DNA of 7,274 bases from Firmicutes bacterium UBA2598 (GCA_002339345.1 DDKM01000085.1:1-7274); one strand, 5' to 3'. Counted from the stretch's first letter, positions 1-6,006 are shown. The notes: generated by a model not told the origin, from the sequence alone. Translations and numbers: made by a program.

Positions 1-416
1 CCATTCCTGACGGTGTGGCAGGCCGGATTTTGGACCAGCAGGTGCTGCCAGCCTGGTCCCGTCAAGAATATAGTTTGGGTATTTACCAGGGGTATCTGGC
101 CCTGGCGGAACTGGTGGCCCGGGAGTACCGCCTGGAACTGTCCGGCGATCTGGCCGATCTGGCTGCCTACAGCGGTTCCCGCGGGTCGACGGATGGGTTG
201 GAAACCATGTTCATTTTCATTCTCTTAATCCTTCTGGTACTGTATACCACCAGGCATCGCCACCGGAACTACCGTGGCCCGCGGGGAGGCGGGTTCGGTG
301 GAGGATTTGGGGGCGGTTATGGTGGCTTTGGCAGGGGATACGGGGGTTTCGGCGGCTTCTCCGGCGGCCGGGGTTTCGGCGGCGGATCCTCCGGTGGAGG
401 CGGTGCTTCCAGGTAA
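1..416 (+). CDS. TPM-domain membrane protein, C-terminal fragment
   Basis: This is the 3' end of a gene whose start lies outside the window. The frame is open from base 3 and gives 137 residues before TAA at 414-416. The first ~50 residues (starting IPDGVAGRILDQQVLP and including YQGYLALAELVAREY) resemble the end of the TPM domain (Psb32/MOLO-1 type). That domain is exported and membrane-tethered and is named for TPM-phosphatase-like proteins. A single hydrophobic segment follows (residues ~69-82), then a short basic HRHR stretch, then a tail of ~45 residues made almost wholly of Gly, Phe, Tyr and Arg. This order of TPM domain, one membrane span and glycine-rich tail is typical of the family. 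The function is poorly known; roles in membrane-protein quality control have been proposed. The family call rests on a fragment. There is no terminator between it and the helicase gene 69 nt downstream, so read-through is possible. Confidence 0.72.
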   Translation, partial: IPDGVAGRILDQQVLPAWSRQEYSLGIYQGYLALAELVAREYRLELSGDLADLAAYSGSRGSTDGLETMFIFILLILLVLYTTRHRHRNYRGPRGGGFGGGFGGGYGGFGRGYGGFGGFSGGRGFGGGSSGGGGASR

Positions 417-471
417 AAGAGAGGTTCGGGAAGGAAATCCCACCATTTGAATAATTTATGTGTGTGGTAGG

Positions 472-477
472 AAGGAG
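472..477 (+). promoter_or_regulatory. Ribosome binding site of the DEAD-box helicase
   Basis: AAGGAG lies 8 nt before GTG 486. It supports this GTG as the start. The preceding 417-471 stretch holds only a weak GGGA/TCCC hairpin and no convincing promoter. Confidence 0.7.
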
Positions 478-485
478 TTCATTAG

Positions 486-2057
486 GTGAGTTTAAAGAGC
501 TTTGCGGAACTGGGCTTGAGTCAAAAGGTGTTAAAGGCGGTGGAGGACCTGGGTTTTGAACAGCCCACACCCATCCAGATGGAGGCCATACCCACTGCCC
601 TGGATGGACAAGACCTCGTGGGACAAGCCCAGACCGGTACAGGAAAGACCGCTGCCTTTGCCATTCCCATTGTGGAACGGCTGCAGCCCCAGGCGGCAAT
701 CCAGGCCCTGGTGATGACGCCGACACGGGAACTGGCCATCCAGGTGGCGGAGGAAGTCAGCAAGATTGGTAAACACGCCAGGATCAATGTGCTTCCGGTA
801 TACGGCGGCCAGTCCATTGACAGGCAGATCAAGGCCCTGCGGCGCCAGCCCCATGTGGTCATCGGCACTCCGGGCCGGCTGCTGGATCACATCGGTCGTC
901 GAACCATCCGGCTGGACCATGTCCACACGGTGGTGCTGGATGAAGCGGATGAAATGCTGGATATGGGCTTTTTGGAGGATATTGAGCGAATTTTAGCGGT
1001 GCTACCGGCGGAGCGCCAGACCATGCTCTTTTCCGCCACCATCCCCGATCCCATCATGCGCCTGTCTCGCCGGTTCATGCAGCAGCCCAAGGTGGTGCGG
1101 GTGCATGTGCATGAAGTGACGGTACCCCTCATTGAACAGCGGTATTACGAGGTGAATGACCGGAAGCTGGATGCCCTTTGCCGGTTGCTGGATGCGGAAA
1201 ATCCAGACCTGTGCCTCATTTTCTGCCGCACCAAAAAGGGGGTGGATGAGCTGGCCAGGAGCCTTTTGGACCGCGGTTACCAGGCCCAGGGCTTGCACGG
1301 TGACCTGTCCCAGCGGGAGCGGGAGAACGCCATGTACAATTTCCGCCAGGGCAATGTGGATATTCTGGTGGCTACGGATGTGGCCGGGCGCGGTCTGGAC
1401 ATTGAGGGTGTATCCCACGTCATCAACTACGATATTCCCCAGGACCCCGACAGCTATGTCCACCGCATCGGCCGGACCGGCCGGGCCGGCCGCCAGGGCG
1501 TGGCGATGACCCTGGTGACCAGGCGGGAGATGATGCAACTTAGGACAATTGAAAGGGCCATCGGCAAGCGCTTGCGCCGGTATCCCTTGCCATCCCTGGC
1601 GGAGGTGCGCCAGCGGCGCCAGCAGGTAATCATAAACCGGATTGCGGCTATCATCCAGGAAAACAATCTGGGCGAATACAGAAACATGGCAGCGGACCTG
1701 CTGGGACAGTATGAAAGCACTGACCTGCTGGCAGCGGTGATGAAAATAGCCTTCGATGAACACAGGGCGGAAAGTGTCCAGGATCCGGTGGATACCGGGG
1801 CGGAAGAAGGTATGGTCCGGTTTTTCATCAACATCGGCCGACAGGACGGGGTGGGGCCCGGTGATATTCTAGGGGCAGTGGCTTCCGGTGCCGGCATTTC
1901 CGGCCGGTTAATAGGCCGCATCAATATTTATGACCGGTTTTCCTTTGTGGAGGTGCCCGCCGATTACAGCGACACGGTGTATGAAGCCATGCGCGGCGGT
2001 ACCATTAAGGGCAAGGAGATTTCCATGGAATACGCCCGGGGCGGCAGCGGAAGATAG
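486..2057 (+). CDS. DEAD-box ATP-dependent RNA helicase with DbpA-type RNA-binding tail
   Basis: This 523-residue cytoplasmic enzyme uses ATP to unwind or remodel RNA. The full motif set is visible: Q motif GFEQPTPIQ (23-31), motif I AQTGTGKT (48-55), PTREL (79-83), TPGR (128-131), DEAD (152-155), SAT (183-185), LIFCRT (244-249), ATDVAGRGLD (296-305) and HRIGRTGR (326-333). Residues ~370-430 form a charged helical linker. Residues ~443-517 (FFINIGRQDGVGPGDILGAV, then IGRINIYDRFSFVEVP, then IKGKEISME) match the DbpA-type RRM-like RNA-binding domain. This domain occurs in DbpA/YxiN, which acts on 23S rRNA, and also in DeaD/CsdA. Roles in ribosome assembly or cold adaptation are therefore likely, but which ortholog it is cannot be settled here, so no symbol is given. 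The GTG start has an AAGGAG 8 nt upstream. All catalytic motifs are intact. thiN follows after 23 nt. Confidence 0.96.
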   Translation: MSLKSFAELGLSQKVLKAVEDLGFEQPTPIQMEAIPTALDGQDLVGQAQTGTGKTAAFAIPIVERLQPQAAIQALVMTPTRELAIQVAEEVSKIGKHARINVLPVYGGQSIDRQIKALRRQPHVVIGTPGRLLDHIGRRTIRLDHVHTVVLDEADEMLDMGFLEDIERILAVLPAERQTMLFSATIPDPIMRLSRRFMQQPKVVRVHVHEVTVPLIEQRYYEVNDRKLDALCRLLDAENPDLCLIFCRTKKGVDELARSLLDRGYQAQGLHGDLSQRERENAMYNFRQGNVDILVATDVAGRGLDIEGVSHVINYDIPQDPDSYVHRIGRTGRAGRQGVAMTLVTRREMMQLRTIERAIGKRLRRYPLPSLAEVRQRRQQVIINRIAAIIQENNLGEYRNMAADLLGQYESTDLLAAVMKIAFDEHRAESVQDPVDTGAEEGMVRFFINIGRQDGVGPGDILGAVASGAGISGRLIGRINIYDRFSFVEVPADYSDTVYEAMRGGTIKGKEISMEYARGGSGR

Positions 2058-2080
2058 GCAGAAAAAGGGAGTGTGATGAA

Positions 2081-2737
2081 GTGCGGCGGGCGGTGATTTT
2101 GGCCGGAGGGGAAATCAAGGATCCGGTATGGCACCGCTCATTGTTGCGGCCCGGCGACCTGATTATCTGTGCCGACAGTGGCGCGGAACATGCTAGGCGA
2201 ATGGGAGTGGTTCCGGCGTTGGCGGTGGGTGACATGGACTCCATTGCGGCCAGCGGGCGCCAGTACCTGGCGGAAATCGGGTGCCCGGTGATTCCCTACC
2301 CGGCGGCAAAAAACCAGACGGACACCCAGCTGGCCCTGGAAAGGGCGGTGTCCATGGATGCCACAGAGATCTTGCTATTGGGTTGCCTGGGTAACCGTCT
2401 GGACCATACCCTGGCTAATGTGGCACTATTACAGTATGCCCGGCGGCTGGGGGTGGATGCACGGCTGGAGGATGAGCGCCACCGGGTGATGCTGGTCCAT
2501 GGAATCCGGGTTGTGGAGGGTATGCCGGGGGATATCGTGACACTGCTGGCGGTAACACCCCAGGCCACCGGAGTGGATCTGGCCGGATTTCAGTATCCCC
2601 TGCAGGGAGGGGTGCTGGTGGCAGGGGACACCCTGGGGGTAAGTAATGTGCTGCTGGGCAATCATGGCCGGGTGCATATCGGCGAGGGAGTGGCCCTGTT
2701 GATTCAGGTGAAATGCGCCGGCGCCCATCCCGGTTAG
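2081..2737 (+). CDS. thiN: Thiamine pyrophosphokinase (thiamine diphosphokinase)
   Basis: This 218-residue enzyme transfers pyrophosphate from ATP to thiamine to give thiamine diphosphate, completing thiamine salvage in the cytoplasm. Family hallmarks in order are ADSGAEHARRMGVVP (31-45), the metal-binding GDMDS (50-54), KNQTDTQLAL (77-86) and the GCLGNRLDHTLAN motif (101-113) of the catalytic domain. The C-terminal beta domain that binds thiamine contains the GVSN motif (186-189), normally G(T/L)SN. Length is normal for bacterial ThiN. GTG at 2081 is chosen because GGGAG ends 9 nt upstream and the protein begins directly with the first strand (RRAVILAGG). It lies 23 nt after the helicase stop and is probably co-transcribed with it. 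In many Firmicutes thiN instead follows rsgA-rpe genes, so this location is somewhat different. No TPP riboswitch is seen upstream. Confidence 0.93.
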   Translation: MRRAVILAGGEIKDPVWHRSLLRPGDLIICADSGAEHARRMGVVPALAVGDMDSIAASGRQYLAEIGCPVIPYPAAKNQTDTQLALERAVSMDATEILLLGCLGNRLDHTLANVALLQYARRLGVDARLEDERHRVMLVHGIRVVEGMPGDIVTLLAVTPQATGVDLAGFQYPLQGGVLVAGDTLGVSNVLLGNHGRVHIGEGVALLIQVKCAGAHPG

Positions 2738-2767
2738 CAGCTGCTGATATAACGCAAAACGTGAACT

Positions 2768-2791
2768 ACTCCCGCCTATAGAGGCGGGAGT
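2768..2791. repeat. Perfect 10-bp inverted repeat (hairpin) after thiN
   Basis: ACTCCCGCCT (2768-2777) and AGGCGGGAGT (2782-2791) are perfect complements around the loop ATAG. No T-run follows on the plus strand (next bases CCTCTGGGCGGG), so it is not a canonical intrinsic terminator, although it may still help end thiN transcripts. Read on the minus strand, the hairpin is followed by AGTTCAC. From memory of the family, this resembles the right end of IS200/IS605 (TnpB-type) elements, where a GC-rich hairpin precedes a short TTCAC-like end. No transposase or tnpB is present, so at most it is a relic. Confidence 0.6.
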
Positions 2792-2828
2792 CCTCTGGGC
2801 GGGTTATGTTATGATAGAATAAACAAGT

Positions 2829-2858
2829 GGGGATCCATGCCTTGGGCACTGGATCCCC
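2829..2858. terminator. Bulged hairpin, possible terminator of the minus-strand regulator gene
   Basis: GGGGATCCA (2829-2837) pairs perfectly with TGGATCCCC (2850-2858). The stem continues as TGCC/GGCA (2838-2841 with 2845-2848) after one bulged C, closing on a TTG loop. Read on the minus strand it is followed by ACTTGTTTATTC, a moderately T-rich tail, so it may terminate transcripts of the HTH gene 46 nt upstream. The tail is weak, and a plain structural repeat is the alternative. Confidence 0.45.
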
Positions 2859-2865
2859 TAAATAT

Positions 2866-2897
2866 TTGCCAAAAAAGTTGGCAACCCGGCATCCGGG
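2866..2897. repeat. Two small adjacent hairpins just past the regulator stop codon
   Basis: TTGCCAA (2866-2872) pairs with TTGGCAA (2878-2884) around AAAAG. Directly beside it, CCCGG (2885-2889) pairs with CCGGG (2893-2897) around CAT. With the hairpins at 2768-2791 and 2829-2858 they fill most of the 167-nt space between thiN and the convergent regulator gene. No gene is seen in this space. Confidence 0.5.
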
Positions 2898-2904
2898 GCT
2901 GCGG

Positions 2905-3678
2905 CTAGATCCGTGGGTCATTCAACATGGCGATGAAGTTAAGCACCAGCTTGATTTTTTCCGGCGGCATGGTACAGGTGGCACCCAGGATCATCTGCAC
3001 TTCCGGTTTGAACAGCAGGTCCCGCAATTCCGGGCTGAGGGCGCCGACGATGGCTTCTACCTCCTCCTGCTCCAGGATCAGGGAACATACCGAAACACCC
3101 AAGGCATCGGCAATCTTCTGAATGGTCTGCAGCGAAGCCTGTACCCGCCCGGTCTCCAACTGGCCAATTAGTCCGGGCGAAATACCCGCCCGTGCGGCCA
3201 GATCCTTTTGGGACAAATTGCGGTAAATCCTGGCCCGTTTCAGTTTTTCCGCCACCAGGGAGCTCTTTCGGGCGTTATTGATAAAAAGACTGATGGGTAC
3301 GCCAAAGGCTGCCGCCAGGCTGCGCACAGCAGACAGAGAAGGCACAATGGCCTCCCTTTCGATATCGCTCAGATAGGTAACGGATAAGCCGGCTGCGGCC
3401 CCCAGTTCGGCCAGGTTCCAACCCCTTTCCTTGCGCATGGCCCTTATTTTCTGGCCCATCCCGCTGGATGCGACATCCTGCCAGGCGGTAGGATTCAATA
3501 TTTCCTGCGGTATGTCCAGCACCTGGGCCAGCCGGGCCAGGGCATTGGCAGTCATCTTCCGCCGGCCTTCCTCAATTTCCGCCAGCTGGGTGCGGGGAAT
3601 CCGGCTGCGATCCGCCAGGTCTTCCAAGGAGAAGCCCTGGGATATCCGTAGTTCGCGCAAATTTTCACCAGTCAGCAT
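2905..3678 (-). CDS. Transcriptional regulator with three tandem XRE/Cro helix-turn-helix domains
   Basis: With the ATG at 3678 the protein has 257 residues and no membrane segment, so it is a cytoplasmic DNA-binding regulator. Three consecutive XRE-type domains are visible. HTH1 covers ~4-60 (LRELRISQGFSLEDLADRS, ending LARLAQVLDIP). HTH2 covers ~75-132 (IRAMRKERGWNLAELGAAAG, then YLSDIEREAIVPS). HTH3 covers ~144-201 (LKRARIYRNLSQKDLAARAG, then QLETGRVQASLQTIQKIADALGVS). Residues ~205-257 form a helical C-terminal segment (ALSPELRDLLFKPEVQMIL), of a type seen after XRE domains in other clostridial regulators. A GTG three codons upstream (3685-3687) is possible but overlaps the ribosome site. 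The sequence AGAAGGTGA lies 5 nt before the ATG, so the ATG is preferred. The gene is divergent from the nonahaem cytochrome across 220 nt and is the obvious candidate for its regulator; that link is inferred. Ligand and target are unknown. Confidence 0.88.
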   Translation of the reverse strand: MLTGENLRELRISQGFSLEDLADRSRIPRTQLAEIEEGRRKMTANALARLAQVLDIPQEILNPTAWQDVASSGMGQKIRAMRKERGWNLAELGAAAGLSVTYLSDIEREAIVPSLSAVRSLAAAFGVPISLFINNARKSSLVAEKLKRARIYRNLSQKDLAARAGISPGLIGQLETGRVQASLQTIQKIADALGVSVCSLILEQEEVEAIVGALSPELRDLLFKPEVQMILGATCTMPPEKIKLVLNFIAMLNDPRI

Positions 3679-3766
3679 CAAGGTCACCTTCTTTGTTTCT
3701 TTAAGACTTCCTTCCCTCCATCATACTGGTCGGTTGTTAAAAAATCTATAAGAAAATAAGGTGCTT

Positions 3767-3795
3767 AGTATAGCAGGAAAAACCAGGCCTTAAAG
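3767..3795 (-). promoter_or_regulatory. Candidate promoter of the XRE regulator
   Basis: Read on the minus strand there is a TATACT -10 box (plus-strand AGTATA, 3767-3772). A poor -35 candidate, TTTAAG, lies 16 nt upstream (3789-3794). This would give a leader of roughly 80 nt before ATG 3678. The -10 match is good; the -35 is weak. Confidence 0.35.
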
Positions 3796-3821
3796 CGAAA
3801 TAAAAACTATCAAAAGGCCTT
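3785..3821. repeat. AGGCCTT pair, 30 bp apart, between divergent promoters
   Basis: AGGCCTT occurs at 3785-3791 and again at 3815-3821, exactly 30 bp (about three helical turns) apart. The AGGCCT core is self-complementary, so the pair also reads as an inverted repeat (AGGCCTT at 3785-3791, AAGGCCT at 3814-3820). One copy lies at the candidate -35/spacer of the minus-strand promoter, and the other overlaps the candidate -35 of the cytochrome promoter. This spacing and position fit a paired operator, but the sites are short and could be chance. Confidence 0.4.
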
Positions 3822-3846
3822 GTATATTTGTTATGCAAATTATAAT
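3820..3846 (+). promoter_or_regulatory. Candidate promoter of the nonahaem cytochrome
   Basis: A perfect TATAAT -10 box lies at 3841-3846 in an AT-rich stretch. The best -35 is TTGTAT at 3820-3825, with a short 15-nt spacer. Transcription would start near 3853, giving a leader of ~45 nt before ATG 3899. The consensus -10 with a poor -35 suggests dependence on an activator. Confidence 0.5.
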
Positions 3847-3879
3847 GTGTTTTTAGTATATGCGAAGCAATCCGACGGG

Positions 3880-3890
3880 AAAGGAGGTGA
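3880..3890 (+). promoter_or_regulatory. Near-perfect Shine-Dalgarno that sets the cytochrome start
   Basis: AAAGGAGGTGA is an almost complete complement to the 16S rRNA 3' end. It is placed 8 nt before ATG 3899, so that ATG is taken as the start. A weaker GAGGT (3935-3939) precedes the in-frame ATGs at 3944 and 3947, which could serve as a second start. Confidence 0.75.
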
Positions 3891-3898
3891 AAAAGGAG

Positions 3899-5863
3899 AT
3901 GTGCAAGAGGCCCAAATTAAATACCCAACAAAGTGAGGTAAGTATGATGCGCAAAATGATGATTACTTCAATTGTGGCAGTGACTGCAAGCTTGCTTTTT
4001 GCAAGTATGGCCATGGCCGGTGTGGGTTTCATGGGCGAACTGCCCAAAGACAAGGCTTCCCTGGGATGTGCCGCATGTCATACGGCGGCTTATCCGGAAT
4101 TGAATGACGCCGGCAAGGCCTTTAAGGCCAATGGCAACAAGTGGCCGGCAGCAAAACCGGCCGCTCCGGCCAAAGCTGCAGAGCCCAAGGCCAGCGTTCC
4201 TGCAAAAACTTCCACCCCTGTGACCAAGAGCACCGCCATTTTGGTAAACGGTGTGCGCCAGCAGGTTACCGTGCGGGTAGTTGACGGCAAGTTGATGGTG
4301 CCTGCCCGTACAGCAGCCCAGTGGTTCGGGGCGGTGGTGGACTGGAACAACCAAACGAAAACCGCCACTTTCACCGTAGATAGCCACCAGGTAAGCTTTA
4401 ACACCCGGACGGGCAAAGCTGTGGCCAATGGGAGGGAAATCGCGGTAAAATCTCAGTTGATTTCCAACAGGACCTGGGTACCGGCCGCATTCCTGGCGGA
4501 GAGCCTGGGGGCCAAGGTAGAGTACAGTGAAGCCCAGGGTCTTTTGATCAAGCTTCCGGTGAATCACGCTGCCTTCCTGCAGGGTCCCTTTGCCTCCGGA
4601 CCGGATGTCACCAAGGCTTGTCTTAATTGTCACAACCAGCAGGCGGAACATGTGTTATTGTCCGGCCACTGGACCTGGCAGGGACCGGCCAGCGATGTGG
4701 CGGGGCGGGAACAGGTAGTTGCCGGCAAGGCTAACGGCATCAACAATTTCTGCATTTCCATCGTCGCCAATGAAGCCCGATGCACCAGCTGCCACGCCGG
4801 TTACGGCTGGGATGGCAAGGGCAGCTTTGACTTCAGCGATAAGACCAAAATTGACTGCCTGGTTTGCCACGACAGCACCGGCACATATAAAAAGACCCCT
4901 GCGGGAGCGGGTAATCCCGATCCCAAAGTGGACCTGGTCAAGGTGGCCCAAAATGTGGGTGCGCCAAGCCGGTTCAACTGTGGCACATGTCATTTCTATG
5001 CCGGCGGCGGTGATGGTGTGAAAAACCCCGGACTTGATTCCACCATGGCCAATCCCACCAGAAACCACGATGTCCACATGGGAGGCGCCGATATGGCTTG
5101 CCAGGACTGCCACAAAACCAAGGATCACCAGATTCCGGGCGGCAGCCTGCATGTTATTCCCACCTATGCCGGACGTGTCGCATGTGAGGATTGCCATGGG
5201 ACAAAGCCGCACAAGACCAATGAAACACTGAATAAACATACCGCAGCCGTGGCCTGTCAGACGTGCCATATTCCCACCTTTGCCACCGGCCAGGCGACAA
5301 AGATGTACTGGGATTGGTCAACGGCGGGCAAGGATGGGCCGGAACAGAAGGACCAGTACGGTAAGGAAGCCTACAGTAAAATGAAGGGGAGCTTCATTTG
5401 GGAAAAGGATGTTCGGCCGGTTTATGCCTGGTATAACGGTAAGTCGGAGAGGTATCTCCTGGGCGACCCGGTGAACAAGGGTGGGGTCACTGAGCTGGCC
5501 AGGCCGGTGGGAAATATCGGCGATCCACAGGCCAAGATCTATCCCTTCAAGCTTTTCGGAGGCAAACAGATCAGTGACGCTGTGTACGGGTACCTGCTCA
5601 CCCCCCACCTCTTTGGCGGGTACTGGAAGCATTACGACTGGGATCGGGCGGTACGAGACGGTACGGCCAAGTCCGGTCTGGCCTACAGTGGCAGCTATGA
5701 ATTTGTGGAGACTGTCATGTACATGGCGGTGAACCACGAAGTGGTTCCCAGGGAGCAAGCCCTGAAGTGTGCCGATTGCCACAGTGCTCAAGGTGTTATG
5801 GACTTCAAGGCCCTGGGCTACCCTGGTGACCCCATGCGAGTGGGTGGCCGGAAAGTTAAATAA
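3899..5863 (+). CDS. Exported nine-haem cytochrome c: monohaem module + stalk domain + octahaem tetrathionate reductase-like domain
   Basis: 654 residues. A Sec signal peptide has its hydrophobic core at ~21-36 (ITSIVAVTASLLFA) and likely cleavage after AMA40. A first haem motif CAACH (57-61) is followed by YPELNDAGKAFKANG, a pattern seen in small exported monohaem modules. Residues ~83-110 form an Ala/Pro/Lys/Thr-rich linker. Residues ~112-220 (ILVNGVRQQVTV, LMVPARTAAQWFGAVVDW, RTWVPAAFLAESLGAKVEY) are a copper amine oxidase N-terminal (stalk) domain, non-catalytic and usually extracytoplasmic in Firmicutes. Then come eight haem motifs at 241, 295, 320, 361, 401, 429, 453 and 624, with the phrases GKANGINNFC, CTSCHAGYGW, CGTCHFYAGGGDGV, CQTCHIPTFA, MYWDWSTAG and AKIYPFK. 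This pattern and the ~165-residue gap before the last haem fit the octahaem tetrathionate reductase (OTR) family. That family reduces tetrathionate, and the Shewanella enzyme also reduces nitrite and hydroxylamine in vitro; the physiological substrate here is unknown. Expression is likely from the promoter at 3820-3846, and the message ends at 5879-5916. Confidence 0.93.
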   Translation: MCKRPKLNTQQSEVSMMRKMMITSIVAVTASLLFASMAMAGVGFMGELPKDKASLGCAACHTAAYPELNDAGKAFKANGNKWPAAKPAAPAKAAEPKASVPAKTSTPVTKSTAILVNGVRQQVTVRVVDGKLMVPARTAAQWFGAVVDWNNQTKTATFTVDSHQVSFNTRTGKAVANGREIAVKSQLISNRTWVPAAFLAESLGAKVEYSEAQGLLIKLPVNHAAFLQGPFASGPDVTKACLNCHNQQAEHVLLSGHWTWQGPASDVAGREQVVAGKANGINNFCISIVANEARCTSCHAGYGWDGKGSFDFSDKTKIDCLVCHDSTGTYKKTPAGAGNPDPKVDLVKVAQNVGAPSRFNCGTCHFYAGGGDGVKNPGLDSTMANPTRNHDVHMGGADMACQDCHKTKDHQIPGGSLHVIPTYAGRVACEDCHGTKPHKTNETLNKHTAAVACQTCHIPTFATGQATKMYWDWSTAGKDGPEQKDQYGKEAYSKMKGSFIWEKDVRPVYAWYNGKSERYLLGDPVNKGGVTELARPVGNIGDPQAKIYPFKLFGGKQISDAVYGYLLTPHLFGGYWKHYDWDRAVRDGTAKSGLAYSGSYEFVETVMYMAVNHEVVPREQALKCADCHSAQGVMDFKALGYPGDPMRVGGRKVK

Positions 5864-5878
5864 CAAAAGTGGCCATCT

Positions 5879-5916
5879 GCGGTCCCGGTGGAACTGTCCA
5901 CGGGGCCGCTTTTTTT
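5879..5916 (+). terminator. Rho-independent terminator of the cytochrome gene
   Basis: A GC-rich stem (5879-5909) starts 15 nt past the stop codon. GCGGTCCCG pairs with CGGGGCCGC (one T-G wobble). After one bulged G, TGGA pairs with TCCA around the loop ACTG. Seven T residues (5910-5916) follow. This is a textbook intrinsic terminator and separates the cytochrome from the MCP gene. Confidence 0.93.
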
Positions 5917-5934
5917 AGGGCGAATTATGAAGGA

Positions 5935-6006
5935 ATTCAGTAAATCCAATCGAATATCCATCATCAGACAACCGCTGGTTAATTCCGGACTGAATGGTTG
6001 GATTTA
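5935..6006. repeat. Two crossing inverted repeats in the MCP leader
   Basis: ATTCAGT (5935-5941) is complementary to ACTGAAT (5989-5995). TAAATCCAA (5941-5949) is complementary to TTGGATTTA (5998-6006). The two pairings cross (5', 5', 3', 3'), so as RNA they would form a pseudoknot or alternative structures rather than nest. A small AACC/GGTT hairpin (5970-5980) lies inside. They fill most of the 107 nt between the terminator's T-run and the MCP start. They may equally be protein-binding sites or chance. Confidence 0.4.

Noticed and set aside
280..413. Repetitive GGN-rich tract
   Set aside because: It looks like a tandem repeat but encodes the glycine-rich tail usual for TPM-domain proteins. 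The units are irregular and not a CRISPR or minisatellite array.
1002..1763. A 253-codon open frame on the minus strand
   Set aside because: It lies wholly inside the intact helicase gene in the opposite direction, shows no recognisable domain, and is the open antisense frame expected from GC-rich codon use.
2736..2745. AGCAGCTGCT palindrome at the thiN stop codon
   Set aside because: It is short and partly within the stop codon, with no second copy seen in the window; likely chance.
2827..3171. A plus-strand open frame with a GTG start
   Set aside because: It overlaps the regulator gene on the opposite strand, has no ribosome site and crosses the hairpin region; it is most likely a shadow.
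3765..3860. TTAGTATA present at 3765-3772 and 3853-3860
   Set aside because: This is an 8-bp AT-rich repeat in a promoter region where such words are common. One copy overlaps a -10 box on the minus strand, so no separate role is supported.
4232..4558. Copper amine oxidase activity in the cytochrome
   Set aside because: Only the N-terminal stalk-type domain is present; there is no topaquinone motif or catalytic domain, so no amine oxidase function is claimed.
3968..5866. Long minus-strand open frames at 3968-4651, 4655-5269 and 5318-5866
   Set aside because: All are antisense to the cytochrome, whose nine haem motifs and domains fix the real frame. The reverse translations show no family resemblance.
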